NCBI GenBank assembly: GCA_907163375.1
Contig: CAJQUW010000917.1
Location: 175,116-239,115, forward strand
DNA: 64,000 nt
DNA from: Prostheceraeus crozeri
Taxonomy: Eukaryota > Platyhelminthes > Polycladida > Euryleptidae
Reading direction: 5' to 3'
Of the stretch, positions 46,861 through 57,129 are shown piece after piece; the first letter of the stretch is position 1; each line of letters begins with the position of its first letter. The notes beneath the pieces are model-generated. The model saw only the letters and a list, made by a program, of their open reading frames with translations. It ran no database searches and was not told where the DNA came from. The position numbers were made by a program, and so were the translations under genes.

Positions 46861-47470
46861 TCTCCAAAACAAAAAAGAAACGTGAATCACCGAAAAATAA
46901 ATTTCAAAATTTTCCGGAAAATTTTCCATTTGCATCACTAACCACATGTAATAAGCAATAACAATACTCAGATGATGAAACTTACCTAGATTGAGTCCAC
47001 TGAAGGTCGATTTTGTAAATGTAGACATCGGGATTCAGGTTGATTGTACCTCAAACAAGTTTAAATCTTGAACCCAAGTAGCACAAACTCCTAGCATACG
47101 TTGGTCCTGCATTGGTCCTTTGAATGTTACATTGGCTTTCAGTGGCCTTCGTTAGCCGACATAAGCCAGCATTGGTCCAACGTTTGTATCTTTCCATTGG
47201 TTTCGAAAATTGGTTGGCTTGGAGTTGGCTTACGATGGCCATCTTAATCCTTTAATGAACCGATGTAAAATGAAAATGTAGATACCCATGTTCGAGCCAA
47301 TGATGGTCCATTAATGGTAATTTTGTCTGAAAGGCTAGATGACAGTTGAATAAAGTGCATAGGAAGAAAAACATTGTCATGGAACATACTCTATTAGCGT
47401 TACCCTATTATTGTTTTATTACAATATTTTAATGGAAATATAATTCTGAATCAGATTAAATTATCGATAA
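46861..47470. other. No supported gene; TTGG/CCAA-rich repeat-like stretch
   Basis: 46880-46935 repeats the AATTTTCC words seen near 2950. 47085-47320 contains many short TTGGC, CATTGGT and GGCCTT words, resembling the last 150 bases of the window in style. It probably represents dispersed repeats. The gypsy insertion site ATAA is at 47467-47470. Confidence 0.5.
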
Positions 47471-48098
47471 TGTAGGGCTCTGGACCAATCAGAGAGCGTA
47501 GAAGCAGTGAAGGTCACCCTCGATTCTTCTAGAATAAGACTTTCAGTTTCATTGAGTGTGCTCGTCCTGTGCAGACAGCGAGCAAACCGGTTGTGATATA
47601 TATTTTGAGTTATATTGAGTTTCAAGTGTATGCACGGGTAGAGTATTCCCGTAGCAGTTATTACGGCTCTAGCTATTGTCACTCTCACAGAAGGGAGAGT
47701 GATAATAGGACATTTTAGTTTCTTGAGTTATATACGTCAGTATATTTGGGTAAGCATTTAATCCGCGCGCGGGTGGGGCTTGCCATACTAGTAATAGAGC
47801 CAGAGACACTCTGAGTGGAGATTATTGACACAATAGCGCAGAACGCCAGTGAAGCGTTTGCTAGGGAGAATTCCCCTTAAATGGGGAATTATCCAGCCGT
47901 AACATTATCGACGCAGTTAACACAGGAACCGTGCGGGTGCGCTACCGAAGTCTTCCCTTCTCTGAATCGGAGCAAAGGCGAGGAAGAAGGTGAGTTTTCC
48001 CTTTCCCCTATCTTCCTGTGGGTTATAATTATATTGTCTAGTTGGTTAAACGCTACTGTGATCTCGGTGAGGACTAGGGCTCAGGGCCAGGTCTTACA
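47471..48098 (+). repeat. 5' LTR
   Basis: 628 bp, TG...CA boundaries. It contains a CCAAT motif near its start (47483) and a small open frame (47881 to just beyond the LTR) with a hydrophobic segment. It also has a good splice donor (GAAGGTGAGTTTTCC at about 47985), which could generate subgenomic mRNAs. Confidence 0.95.
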
Positions 48099-48100
48099 AC

Positions 48101-48112
48101 TGGTGGCAACGG
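48101..48112 (+). other. Primer-binding site candidate
   Basis: TGGTGGCAACGG begins two bases after the LTR. TGG is the complement of the tRNA CCA end. The tRNA species was not identified. Confidence 0.6.
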
Positions 48113-48190
48113 AAAGGATTTAAATTAAATCCAGGGGCTCCGGTAGGCAATTAGCCAGAAGTAAAACGCTACTGAGAGAGTAACTAAAGA

Positions 48191-49237
48191 ATGCCGGGAA
48201 AAAGGCAAAGGTCACCGGAAGGGGTAGACCAAATGTTGGATCAACTAGAAAATTTCAACCCGTCACGTACGGCGTGGAGAATTTGGAGCAGTAAATTTAA
48301 ACTGCTAGCCAAAAACCTGCCTGGGGAAATCAAGAGGACAGTTCTAATTTTGAAGTTGCAGGGAGAAGCTGCAGAAACGTTGACTCAGGCAGAAGAAGAA
48401 GATACATTTGAGGATCTATGGCAGAAAGTGGATGAGGAGTTCAGAGAGAGAGAAATAGCGCTAGAAGAAGCAGGAAGAGAAGAAATGGAATCAGCTTTGA
48501 AGCTGATTAGAGTTTTTAAAGGAGAAAAAGAAGATTGGCCATGCTGGTCCCAGCTCTTCTTGAATATAGTGACAAATTTGACACCAGGTCAAAAATTGAA
48601 AGTGCTGATGGCTCGGCTTGAAGGCAAAGTAGCCCAGCAGGTGGCCGAGGAAGGAACTCCTTGGGAATTCGAAGAAGTATGGACTCTCTTAGTCCGTAGA
48701 TATGAAGTGAAATTAGATAGACATGACTATCTCGCGTTGTTCGACCGGCGCCGCAGAAAAGAAGGAGAGGATTTGCGTACATACGTGTACGATCTAGTGC
48801 GCCTGGCGAAGCGGGCTGCTCCATTGAGCCAGCATCTGAAGAGGAGAAAAGAACGGTGGGGTTATTGGTCACGAGGGAGGAGGATCTTAACGTTAAGAAC
48901 CACCTCATGACTATCCGTCCGGAAACGGCGGAAGAATATCTCCAGTATAAGGAGATGGTCGAGAAAAACAAGGCAGCTCACAAGGAGCAGATTTTAGAGA
49001 AAAGAATGAATAAATCCTCCAAAGGGGAGCCAAAGTCCCCCGTAAGAACCCGTACCGTCGAGAGAAAAGTAACATAAAATGTTACCGGTGCGGAAAGTTA
49101 GGCCATATGAAGAAAGACTGCTATGTCAAGATTGAAGGGCCAGTCTCCGAAAAGGAGAAGGAGTTGAAGGAAACAATCCCAAAGACTAAGTTGGGAAACG
49201 AAGAACGGACGCCGCGCGACCCTCCGCAGTCGTCCGG
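48191..49237 (+). pseudogene. gag: gypsy Gag with zinc knuckle, two frame changes
   Basis: It starts MPGKRQRSPEGVDQMLDQLE at 48191. The helical capsid-like region (residues about 15-220) includes FEEVWTLLVRRYEVK and the family-typical EDLRTYVYDLVRLAKRA. The frame changes near 48850 and again near 49070, after which CYRCGKLGHMKKDC (CX2CX4HX4C) appears at 49080. Two shifts within 250 bases in a copy with identical LTRs may be sequencing indels in homopolymers (a C-run and an A-run are nearby). Gag forms the particle and binds the genomic RNA. Confidence 0.85.
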
Positions 49238-49240
49238 CAA

Positions 49241-52200
49241 TTGACGAAGAGGGTCAAGACAGTGAACACCATCAAAGCAGAGATAGGGGGAAAAGTGATC
49301 ACTGGAGTGGTTGATTTTGGGGCAGACACATCAGTTCTCCACCCGAAATTCATAGAGGCGGAAGCCCTCACGCCCTCCACGCGGATGCCGATGGCAGGAA
49401 ATGCCACCCCGTATGAATTGATGGGTGAAGCAACGGTTAACGTAACCATTGCAGGAATTACTTACCCGATGGAAGTAATTGTTCCCCTTGCAGAGCAGTG
49501 TACCGATGAGTTATTAATCGGGGCAGATTTCATTAATGGAAATCGATTGATAATTGACACTGACCAAGGACATCTGAGGACGCCCACGGATGGTTGGGCA
49601 GTGCCGCTTTTGCCAGCTCAAGGCTACATCGGAGTTCGGAGGGTTCACCTTAAAGAACCAGTAGAACTGCAGGCTCGGGAGGTCAAATGGGTCAAGGCAC
49701 AAGTCAAAATGAAAGGTTGTGCACAACGCCAAGTAGTGGGCGTGGTCGAGGAATTAGCTCGACGGATTGATGCCGGGATTCGGTTGCCAGATGCGCTGAC
49801 AGTGGCCCAAGAGGGTAAATTTTCGATACCGGTGGCTAACCTTTCGGAGGACGTGCAGTACTTATCTCGAGGAGCCTGGGTGGGGACGTTTGAAACACCC
49901 CAGTGGGTGCGGGATTATGCACCAGAGACTGAAAAGGTCTTGAGAGTAACCACAGAGCGTAGGTCGCGGCTAAGCAAAGAGCAAGAACAAGCCTTGCAGA
50001 CTGTACTCGAAGAGTACGAAGACACTCAGATGAGGGAAGGGCGACAGTTGAGTCGTACCAGTCTGGTGGAACACCAGATACCTACGGGAAATGTTATTCC
50101 CGTCAAGCAGCATCCTCGTAGATTACCCCCTTTTAAAAGGCAAGAGGTAAAAGCTCAGCTGCAAGAAATGCTGCAGCAGGACATTATTGCCGAATCGGAT
50201 AGCCCTTGGGCTGCGCCCATTGTGCTGGTTGCCAAGAAGGACGGGGGTACGAGGCTATGTGTGGATTACCGCAAGTTAAATGCGGTCACAAGAAAATGCG
50301 CTTATCCGTTACCTCGGGCTCAAACAGTGATGGAAGCCATGACAGGAGCCAAATACTTTTCGGTCATTGACTTGAAAAGCGGGTACTGGCAAATCCCAGT
50401 AGCCCGGGAGGACCAGGAGAAGACTGCTTTTGTATGTCCTGAGGGCCTTTTTGAGTTCAAGGTTATGCCCTTTGGGTTGGTATCGGCCCCGGCCACCTTC
50501 CAGAAACTCATGGATAAGGTGTTGGCAGAATTGACAGGCAAATGTTGTTGGGCTTACTTGGATGATATCATAGTGTACAGCCCGGATTGGCAAAGCCATT
50601 TGAAAGACATTGGAAAGGTGCTGCAGAAGATGAGAGAAGCAAAACTGCAGATAAATCCAGAGAAATGCCAGTGGGCATTAGAGGAGGTCCGATATTTGGG
50701 ACATATTGTATCGAGACATGGAGTAAAGACGGACCCTCAGAAGGTAGTAGCAATCAAGGAGTGGCCTACTCCACGAAAGGCCAAGGAGGTACGCTCCTTC
50801 CTGGGGTTGGCGTCCTACTACCGGAAGTTCATTAAGGATTTTGCGAAGATCGCTAGACCACTGCATGCTTTGACTCAGAAGCAGGCTATATTTAACTGGA
50901 CCCAAGGCTGTCAAGAGGCGTTTGAAACCTTGAAGCAGAAGCTTATGAGCGCTCCTATTTTAACCATGCCAGATTTTTCGGAAACTGGAGGAAGATTTAT
51001 CTTGGACTGCGACGCTAGCTTGGACGCGATAGGTGCGGTACTATCGCAGATACAGCCAGACGGGTCGGAAAAGCCAATATTATACGCCAGCCATTGTTTG
51101 AATAAGGCTCAACGAAATTATGAAGCCACCAAAAGAGAGATGTTGGCCCTAGTGGTGTTCGCGCGGGAGTTGCGACACTACTTGTTGGGCAGGAAATTCA
51201 TGGCTCGTGTGGATCATAGGGCGTTGATTTGGCTGAAGAGTTTTAAAGAGCCACAAGGATTGGTGGCCAGATGGATTAACATTCTCGAAGAATTCGACTT
51301 TGATTGTGTTTATAGACCGGGCCGGGCACACATAAATGCCGACGGAATGTCAAGGAGTGAAAGAATGACCAGCGAGGTCCGTTCACCAGAACTGGATGCA
51401 CCGGAGTTTGTGAGGTCCGTGACTCTCACAACGGACATGAGAAACCAGTTGATCGAAGAGACGAGGCAAGATGAAGACATCAGTCAGCTTAAAACTTGGC
51501 TCCGATCATTGCCGGAAAAACCGCACCCTAGCCGATTGAAAAATAAGTCGAACGAGCTAAAGCGACTTTGCAAGGAATGGGATCATCTGTCGGCGGATGA
51601 GGATTTAGTTTATTTGACCACCCCGGGGTCACCTAAGCGTATTGTGCTGCCAATGGCAGTCAGAGAACAGTACATCTATGAGTTGCATGCGGGAGTAGGA
51701 GCTTCCCACGAAGGGGAACAGAAACTTTTGATCGCGTGAAGGATCGATTTTGGTGGCCGCGTATGCGAGCCGATGTGAGTGTATTCCTGAGTGACTGCGT
51801 GGTGTGTGCGCAGGTCAAGGGACCTAACCCACGGCATCGGTCGAGTCTGAACTCAATTTTGACGGGAAAACCGATGGAATGTATCGCGGTGGACATAATT
51901 GGTCCGCTAGCGCCAACGCAGAGAGGAAATCGGTTTATTCTAACTATCATAGATATGTTCACGAAATATGCGGAAGCAGTTCCCTTGGACAATCATTGTG
52001 CCACGACAGTGGCTTCCGCTATAGTAAATGAGTGGATCACACGGCATGGAATCCCGAATAGGCTACACTCGGATAACGGGTCTGATTTTAGATCAGAATT
52101 GATCGAACAGTTATGCCGACAGCTGGGAATACACAAGACGTTTACGACTCCATATTGGCCACAGGGAAATGGACAAAATGAGCGGTTCAACCGAACCCTA

Positions 52201-53336
52201 AAGACAGCTTTGAGAACGCTAACGGAGACAGAGCGAGATAATTGGGACACGGCTATCCCTAGCTGCCTCTATGCCTACCGTAACAGTAAGCATAAGTCTA
52301 CAGGATTCACTCCGGCTGAGGCTCTGTATGGGCGTAAATTACAAGTACCGCTGGACTTTGAACTGGACGTAGAAAGAGGCACGTCAGAAGAGGTCATCAG
52401 CTATGTAGAGGGATTGACCCAAACGATGAAAAAGACTTGGGAGATCATAGAGGCTAACGAAGAGGAAGCTGCGCGGCAGCAACGAAAGTATTATGACCAA
52501 AAGGTAGCTGGCCCGGCACCTATAAGGCTGGAGATCTAGTTATGGTAATGAATACGCAGGTAGGACCACACAGGAAGTTGACGCGACCCTGGGATGGGCC
52601 GTTTGAAGTGGAAAAAGAACTTCCCCATGGGGTGTACCTGGTTCGTAGCAAACAAAACCGGAGGAAGCGCCATACAATCAATGGCGATCGACTGAAACCA
52701 TACCGAGCCCGAGAAGAGACGGTTATCACCGATCAGCCACTCATTCAAACCACAGAGGTCGAGGAGGTGGACCAGAGCTCAGTTCCTCCGGTCGCTCAGG
52801 AGGTCACAGTACGAGTAATGACTGACAATCCCAAAATAAAAGAATTTCCTTTTTCGTTCCAGGAGATGACCGATACGGAAGATATCGTGAGCATGATGGT
52901 GGACTTTCTAATGGATGGGGTAGACATGACTCCGCAAGTGCGAGAATTGTTCTTCCAAAATACTGAGAGAGCACGTCAACTCAGGCGGACTGTAGCCACG
53001 GAAGCGGGTTACCTTACAGTATTTAGAGGAGGTGGTATTACGCCAGAGCAGAGACAAAGATTGCGAGGGCTCTCGGAGTCAGACCGACAGCGGGTAGAGG
53101 ATGCCTGGCAATATAACATAGAGGCAGCCACAAACAGAGAAAACCCCCCAGTTGTGCCACAGAAGGGCAGGTCTAAAGGGTCCGCCAGAAACGGTGGGCA
53201 AGGTATCGAGCACACGCCATACAGAGGTATGAAGACATCGTTAAAAGATACCAACAAAGACGCCACGCGAGACAACTCTGTGACAAGGCGAAAGGAAATC
53301 GGAAGAGGTCGTGGAAAACGGAAAGGAACCCTCTAA
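49241..53336 (+). pseudogene. pol: gypsy Pol: protease, reverse transcriptase, RNase H, integrase; frame changes in integrase
   Basis: The protease region has VVDFGADTSVL, in which the usual Asp-Ser/Thr-Gly reads Asp-Phe-Gly (a single-base change from Ser). Reverse transcriptase: LCVDYRKLNAVT and YLDDIIVYS. RNase H: LDCDASLDAIGAVL, NYEATKREMLAL and VDHRALIWL. The frame shifts near 51720, just after the HHCC histidines, and resumes with FWWPRM, DCVVC, VDIIGPL, HSDNGSDF and GQNERFNRT, the D,D35E core. A second shift near 52520 precedes a GPF-type C-terminal domain (PWDGPFEVEKELPHGVYLVR). A further 150 residues of unknown function follow to a TAA at 53334. Confidence 0.9.
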
Positions 53337-53426
53337 CGGTAATACCGGAAGAACACAGACAGAGGTTGTCTCCCAGTAGACTGGGAGAACTTTCAACCGG
53401 ATGCGGGAGCTCAATCGAGTCGTGCT

Positions 53427-53669
53427 ATGACCCCTCCGCGGAAGCCGGAGGAGGCCGAAACGACCGATCCGCTCCAGAACGCTAGCGAGCCATTACGCCA
53501 GTTAATAGCTATGGGTGGCGAAGAAGCTAGGCAGTGCCCTATCTTGCGCCAAATAGCCACAGAAAGGCCGGTCGAGAGGCCTGTTACTAGAGGATTACTG
53601 ATCCGTAGAGTAGGCAGGCCATCTATATGGAAAGATGGACAGAAAGAGCATCAATGGCCAAGACGATAA
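53427..53669 (+). CDS. Linker reading frame between Pol and TatD region (unknown)
   Basis: 80 codons (MTPPRKPEEAETTDPLQNAS) in the same frame as the preceding part of pol, open upstream to the TAA at 53334. It overlaps the first 43 bases of the TatD frame. It is hydrophilic, without recognisable motifs. It may be part of a longer ORF that joins pol or the nuclease by readthrough or frameshift. Confidence 0.35.
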   Translation: MTPPRKPEEAETTDPLQNASEPLRQLIAMGGEEARQCPILRQIATERPVERPVTRGLLIRRVGRPSIWKDGQKEHQWPRR

Positions 53670-54586
53670 GACTGACGGAGACTACGGTCCATCAAGCAAC
53701 CCAAACTGATGAAGGCTCAGATAACACGATTTGGGATTCGCATTGCCATTGGAGAGATGTCCTTATACAGACTCCCTGGGCGGATTTAATCACGAAAGAT
53801 GGAGGGTACAGTACCTCCATGGCCGGGGTAGTTAATGTTATGAGCCAACCATTTATATGGCAGGATTTATCAATAGACGCGGATCCAGCGGAAAACAGTC
53901 CGATCATCCCAACCGTTACGGCCATAGGATGCCATCCTACGTACGCGTCTATGCTAACAGCTAACCGGTTACAAGCCCTGTTTCAGAGGGTGAGAGCATG
54001 GCCGTCCGTGAGGGCTATTGGGGAATGTGGATTGGACTTCGTTCGGCGGGAGCCGACGGAGCGCCAAATTCGCATGCAGACAGTAACCTTCATTCATCAA
54101 GCGACACTGGCTAGTCAGACCAGGCTTCCCTTGGTTATCCACTGCCGGGGTGGAGAAAATCAACAATTCGCGTTATCACTGTTATGGGAAGTCCTGGTAG
54201 AGTCGTTACACATGTCTAGACACCCAATGCATTTTCATTGCGCGGTAATGTCGCCGATGCAGTTGAGAGCGTTTGTGGACGAATGTCCGCACATGTATTT
54301 CGGAGTGACGCCGAAGACCATGGCATGGCATGAACAGGGTCAATTCCCTGCTCTTCGGCTAATCCCAATAGAGCGCCTCCTGGTGGAAAGCGATGCGCCG
54401 TATTTGGCGGACACACCGTGGTCTACAGTTAGCTTAGTCGGAAGACTAGCTAGGGCGAGATTCATGCCCGAAGAGGCAATCGCCAGAATTATCAACGACA
54501 ACACACAGCGGTTGTATAACCCTGAGCCGGCGCGGCGGAAGTCCGCCCGGTTGGGTGTATGCTCTTTTCAGTTTAGCGCTAGTTAG
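53627..54586 (+). CDS. TatD-family metal-dependent nuclease carried by the gypsy element
   Basis: Intact, 319 residues. All metal-ligand positions of the TatD amidohydrolase-fold family are visible in order: H-x-H in WDSHCHWRD (about residue 38), AIGCHPTY, Glu in AIGECGLDF, His in LPLVIHCRGG, His in HFHCAVMS, and Asp in LLVESDAPYL. The C-terminus has an RF-x-P-E-E-A-I helix and an NTQRLYN ending typical of the family. TatD proteins are 3'-5' DNA/RNA exonucleases or deoxyribonucleases. It lies between integrase and the polypurine tract, where some gypsy elements have env or other extra ORFs. A spliced mRNA from the LTR donor could express it. Confidence 0.85.
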   Translation: MERWTERASMAKTIRLTETTVHQATQTDEGSDNTIWDSHCHWRDVLIQTPWADLITKDGGYSTSMAGVVNVMSQPFIWQDLSIDADPAENSPIIPTVTAIGCHPTYASMLTANRLQALFQRVRAWPSVRAIGECGLDFVRREPTERQIRMQTVTFIHQATLASQTRLPLVIHCRGGENQQFALSLLWEVLVESLHMSRHPMHFHCAVMSPMQLRAFVDECPHMYFGVTPKTMAWHEQGQFPALRLIPIERLLVESDAPYLADTPWSTVSLVGRLARARFMPEEAIARIINDNTQRLYNPEPARRKSARLGVCSFQFSAS

Positions 54587-54624
54587 TGGTATCTATTTGA
54601 TATTTATTTGCTGCGATCTCCCGA

Positions 54625-54675
54625 GAGGGGGAGGGGCCCGAATTTGGGGGCAAATTCTTTAAAAAAAGGGGGTAA
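54625..54675 (+). other. Polypurine tract region
   Basis: GAGAGGGGGAGGGGCCC and, directly before the 3' LTR, AAAAAAAGGGGGTAA. The latter is the plus-strand primer site of the element. Confidence 0.8.
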
Positions 54676-55303
54676 TGTAGGGCTCTGGACCAATCAGAGA
54701 GCGTAGAAGCAGTGAAGGTCACCCTCGATTCTTCTAGAATAAGACTTTCAGTTTCATTGAGTGTGCTCGTCCTGTGCAGACAGCGAGCAAACCGGTTGTG
54801 ATATATATTTTGAGTTATATTGAGTTTCAAGTGTATGCACGGGTAGAGTATTCCCGTAGCAGTTATTACGGCTCTAGCTATTGTCACTCTCACAGAAGGG
54901 AGAGTGATAATAGGACATTTTAGTTTCTTGAGTTATATACGTCAGTATATTTGGGTAAGCATTTAATCCGCGCGCGGGTGGGGCTTGCCATACTAGTAAT
55001 AGAGCCAGAGACACTCTGAGTGGAGATTATTGACACAATAGCGCAGAACGCCAGTGAAGCGTTTGCTAGGGAGAATTCCCCTTAAATGGGGAATTATCCA
55101 GCCGTAACATTATCGACGCAGTTAACACAGGAACCGTGCGGGTGCGCTACCGAAGTCTTCCCTTCTCTGAATCGGAGCAAAGGCGAGGAAGAAGGTGAGT
55201 TTTCCCTTTCCCCTATCTTCCTGTGGGTTATAATTATATTGTCTAGTTGGTTAAACGCTACTGTGATCTCGGTGAGGACTAGGGCTCAGGGCCAGGTCTT
55301 ACA
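54676..55303 (+). repeat. 3' LTR
   Basis: 628 bp, same boundaries and length as the 5' LTR and identical as far as checked by eye. It is followed by the target duplication ATAA. Confidence 0.95.
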
Positions 55304-55882
55304 ATAAACACATGGGTTATAGATGAAACTGAATGTTTCATGCAATATTCACGAATTTAGTTATTAGAATTCGTCAACTGACAAGCACAACAAGGCAACA
55401 GATTTCTCTACTTCTCGTTGTCAACATTAAGTCTGTAATTTTTGGGAAATTTGTATCTCAAAACAGGCAAATCAACCTATTGTAAACTTTGCTTGATTCA
55501 CACTAAAGACCTGAATTATCAATTATCTGATGATCTATCAACCAGCACTAATTGGCTTGTCTCTTTTGTAAATAACATTTACCCTCCATATATAGATGTC
55601 AGTAGACATTGTGAAAGTTGCTCGTGATGTGAAATGTGTTTGAATTAAGGAAAGACTTACTACATCACCATTCTGTTTGTTTTACTCTTTTGTTTTAAGT
55701 TTTCACTTTCAAGCAATGAGCACAAGATTGGAAGAAACCACAAAAGTAAGAGGCGTATTCAGTAACGGCTAGAGTGAGAAATAGATTCGCTTTGATAATA
55801 TTCGAATTCCTGATTGAGATTGGCCATTGTTACAGTTTAATGACAACAAAACCAGACTATGGTCACGATGAGATCTCAGAAT
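55304..55882. other. No supported gene
   Basis: AT-rich flank of the gypsy insertion; short frames only. Nothing recognisable. Confidence 0.5.
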
Positions 55883-55957
55883 GCGAATCGTGCATTAGAT
55901 TGTTTAGCGCACAGGTCTAGTTAACCTTGGTCGTAGGTTCGAATCCTACCAGTCGCA
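55883..55957 (+). tRNA. Degenerate tRNA-like sequence (Thr, AGT anticodon) or SINE head
   Basis: It folds as a cloverleaf with imperfect acceptor pairing (GCGAATC with the 3' strand CAGTCGC, two mismatches). The D-stem is GTGC/GCAC, the anticodon stem AGGT/ACCT has a seven-base loop CTAGTTA (anticodon AGT), and the T-arm GTAGG-TTCGAAT-CCTAC is perfect and contains a consensus B box. The mismatches in the acceptor suggest a pseudogene or a tRNA-derived SINE rather than an active gene. Confidence 0.4.
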
Positions 55958-56826
55958 CAACTTTTGCATGGCAATCTGATCTATCGTGTATTTAATCTCG
56001 TTGTTAATTCTCAGACTACGATTCATTTCCATGATGTTTTATCAACATGTTGGCATGTCTTTCCAAATATATCACTGCCAGTTGAGCATGTTGTCAGTCG
56101 CAATGTGTGTGAGACCCCGCTCGTCAGGGTTTGAGTGTTCAGGTTAAGGTCGAAACGAACCAGATGAGCACCTGCAGCATTAGTACGTCCCTTGGTCAAT
56201 AGGTTCAGTATTGGTAGAAATTGATCATCAGTAGAATTGTGGCATAAATGTTGTATTCCACTACTATGTAGAAATGTAGAAAAAGAGTAGTTATTTATTT
56301 TGTGTATTGTTACTTCTAGTGTGTAGCATTATTTCTATTAAGTTCTAGTATACGCCTACACATAGCTCTATGTCATAGTCGGCTGCCAATCTTCCGCCAT
56401 CTGGCTGAAATTCGCCAAAAAAGGGTCTGAAAAGTCGACTATTTTTCATCCACGGACACGGACGGCTTGCTCTCTATAAATTCAGTGAAATCGTTAATGT
56501 TACATGCTTCAAACTGATTCAACCTGATAACTGCAGGCCTGTGATTACTCCTCAAATTTGTTTATTACTCCTCAAATCCTCAAAAATTCCTCAAATATAG
56601 CTTAAATATGAGAAATTCCTCAAATACACTTTACAGACTAAATGTCGGATAATGTATTGTTTTTTGGCGAATGGTGATGATGTGTAAACTTCCAAACAAG
56701 AAGCTAAGATAGAATCCTGTAACATGTACCCTACATCCATGCTGCTAATCATGAATCACTCATGATTTGTTTCCTTTCTTTTTCTTCTCTCATGATTTAT
56801 AACTAAATGATTTTTCTCTCACACAC
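55958..56826. other. No supported gene
   Basis: At 56545-56625 the word CTCAAA with CTCCTCAAAT variants recurs about seven times; related words occur at 58742-58770. No other structure was recognised. Confidence 0.5.
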
Positions 56827-56840
56827 TTGGTAGATTTTAG

Positions 56841-57031
56841 ATGGCGTAATCCCGCTGTGCTAGCTAGATCTGATATTTTGATTGAAAACAGACCTGTCCT
56901 TTTATCATCTGAATGGGCAGACTGTCAAAAAGAATCTTTTCAATATATAAGTGATAAACATAATTTTGAAAAGAGCGACTTACTCACCAATTCATTCCAC
57001 ATGAGGAGAGGAGAACCGTTGCTTGTCCTTC
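56841..57031 (+). CDS. Possible host exon
   Basis: An open stretch preceded by TTTTCTCTCACACACTTGGTAG, which is a good acceptor, and followed by the donor GTAAGT at about 57032. It encodes a plausible globular segment (RWRNPAVLARSDILIENRPV, then SSEWADCQKESFQYISDKHN). I do not recognise the family. If real, it is one internal exon of a gene whose other exons lie in the adjoining non-coding sequence or outside the window. Confidence 0.35.
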
Positions 57032-57129
57032 TAGTAAGTATTTTTAAATTTCTAGACATTTTAGGATATAATGATTTTCTTTTAGCCATGTCATATTTAG
57101 CACATCAAAAATTAACCAGTCGTTAGCTT

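Larger units (their letters stand above)
47471..55303 (+). mobile_element. Ty3/gypsy LTR retrotransposon, full length, carrying a TatD-like gene
   Basis: 7833 bp bounded by two 628-bp direct repeats that start TGTAGGG and end TTACA, and by a 4-bp target duplication ATAA (47467-47470 and 55304-55307). Primer-binding site after the 5' LTR and polypurine tract before the 3' LTR are present. Order: gag with CCHC knuckle, protease, reverse transcriptase, RNase H, integrase, then a further coding region with a TatD-family nuclease. The LTRs look identical by eye, so the insertion is recent, yet the coding region has several frame breaks. Confidence 0.95.

Noticed and set aside
47881-48123. LTR small frame as a genuine gene
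   Set aside because: It exists in both LTRs, but the two differ downstream of the LTR end and there is no recognisable domain; mentioned only as part of the LTR.
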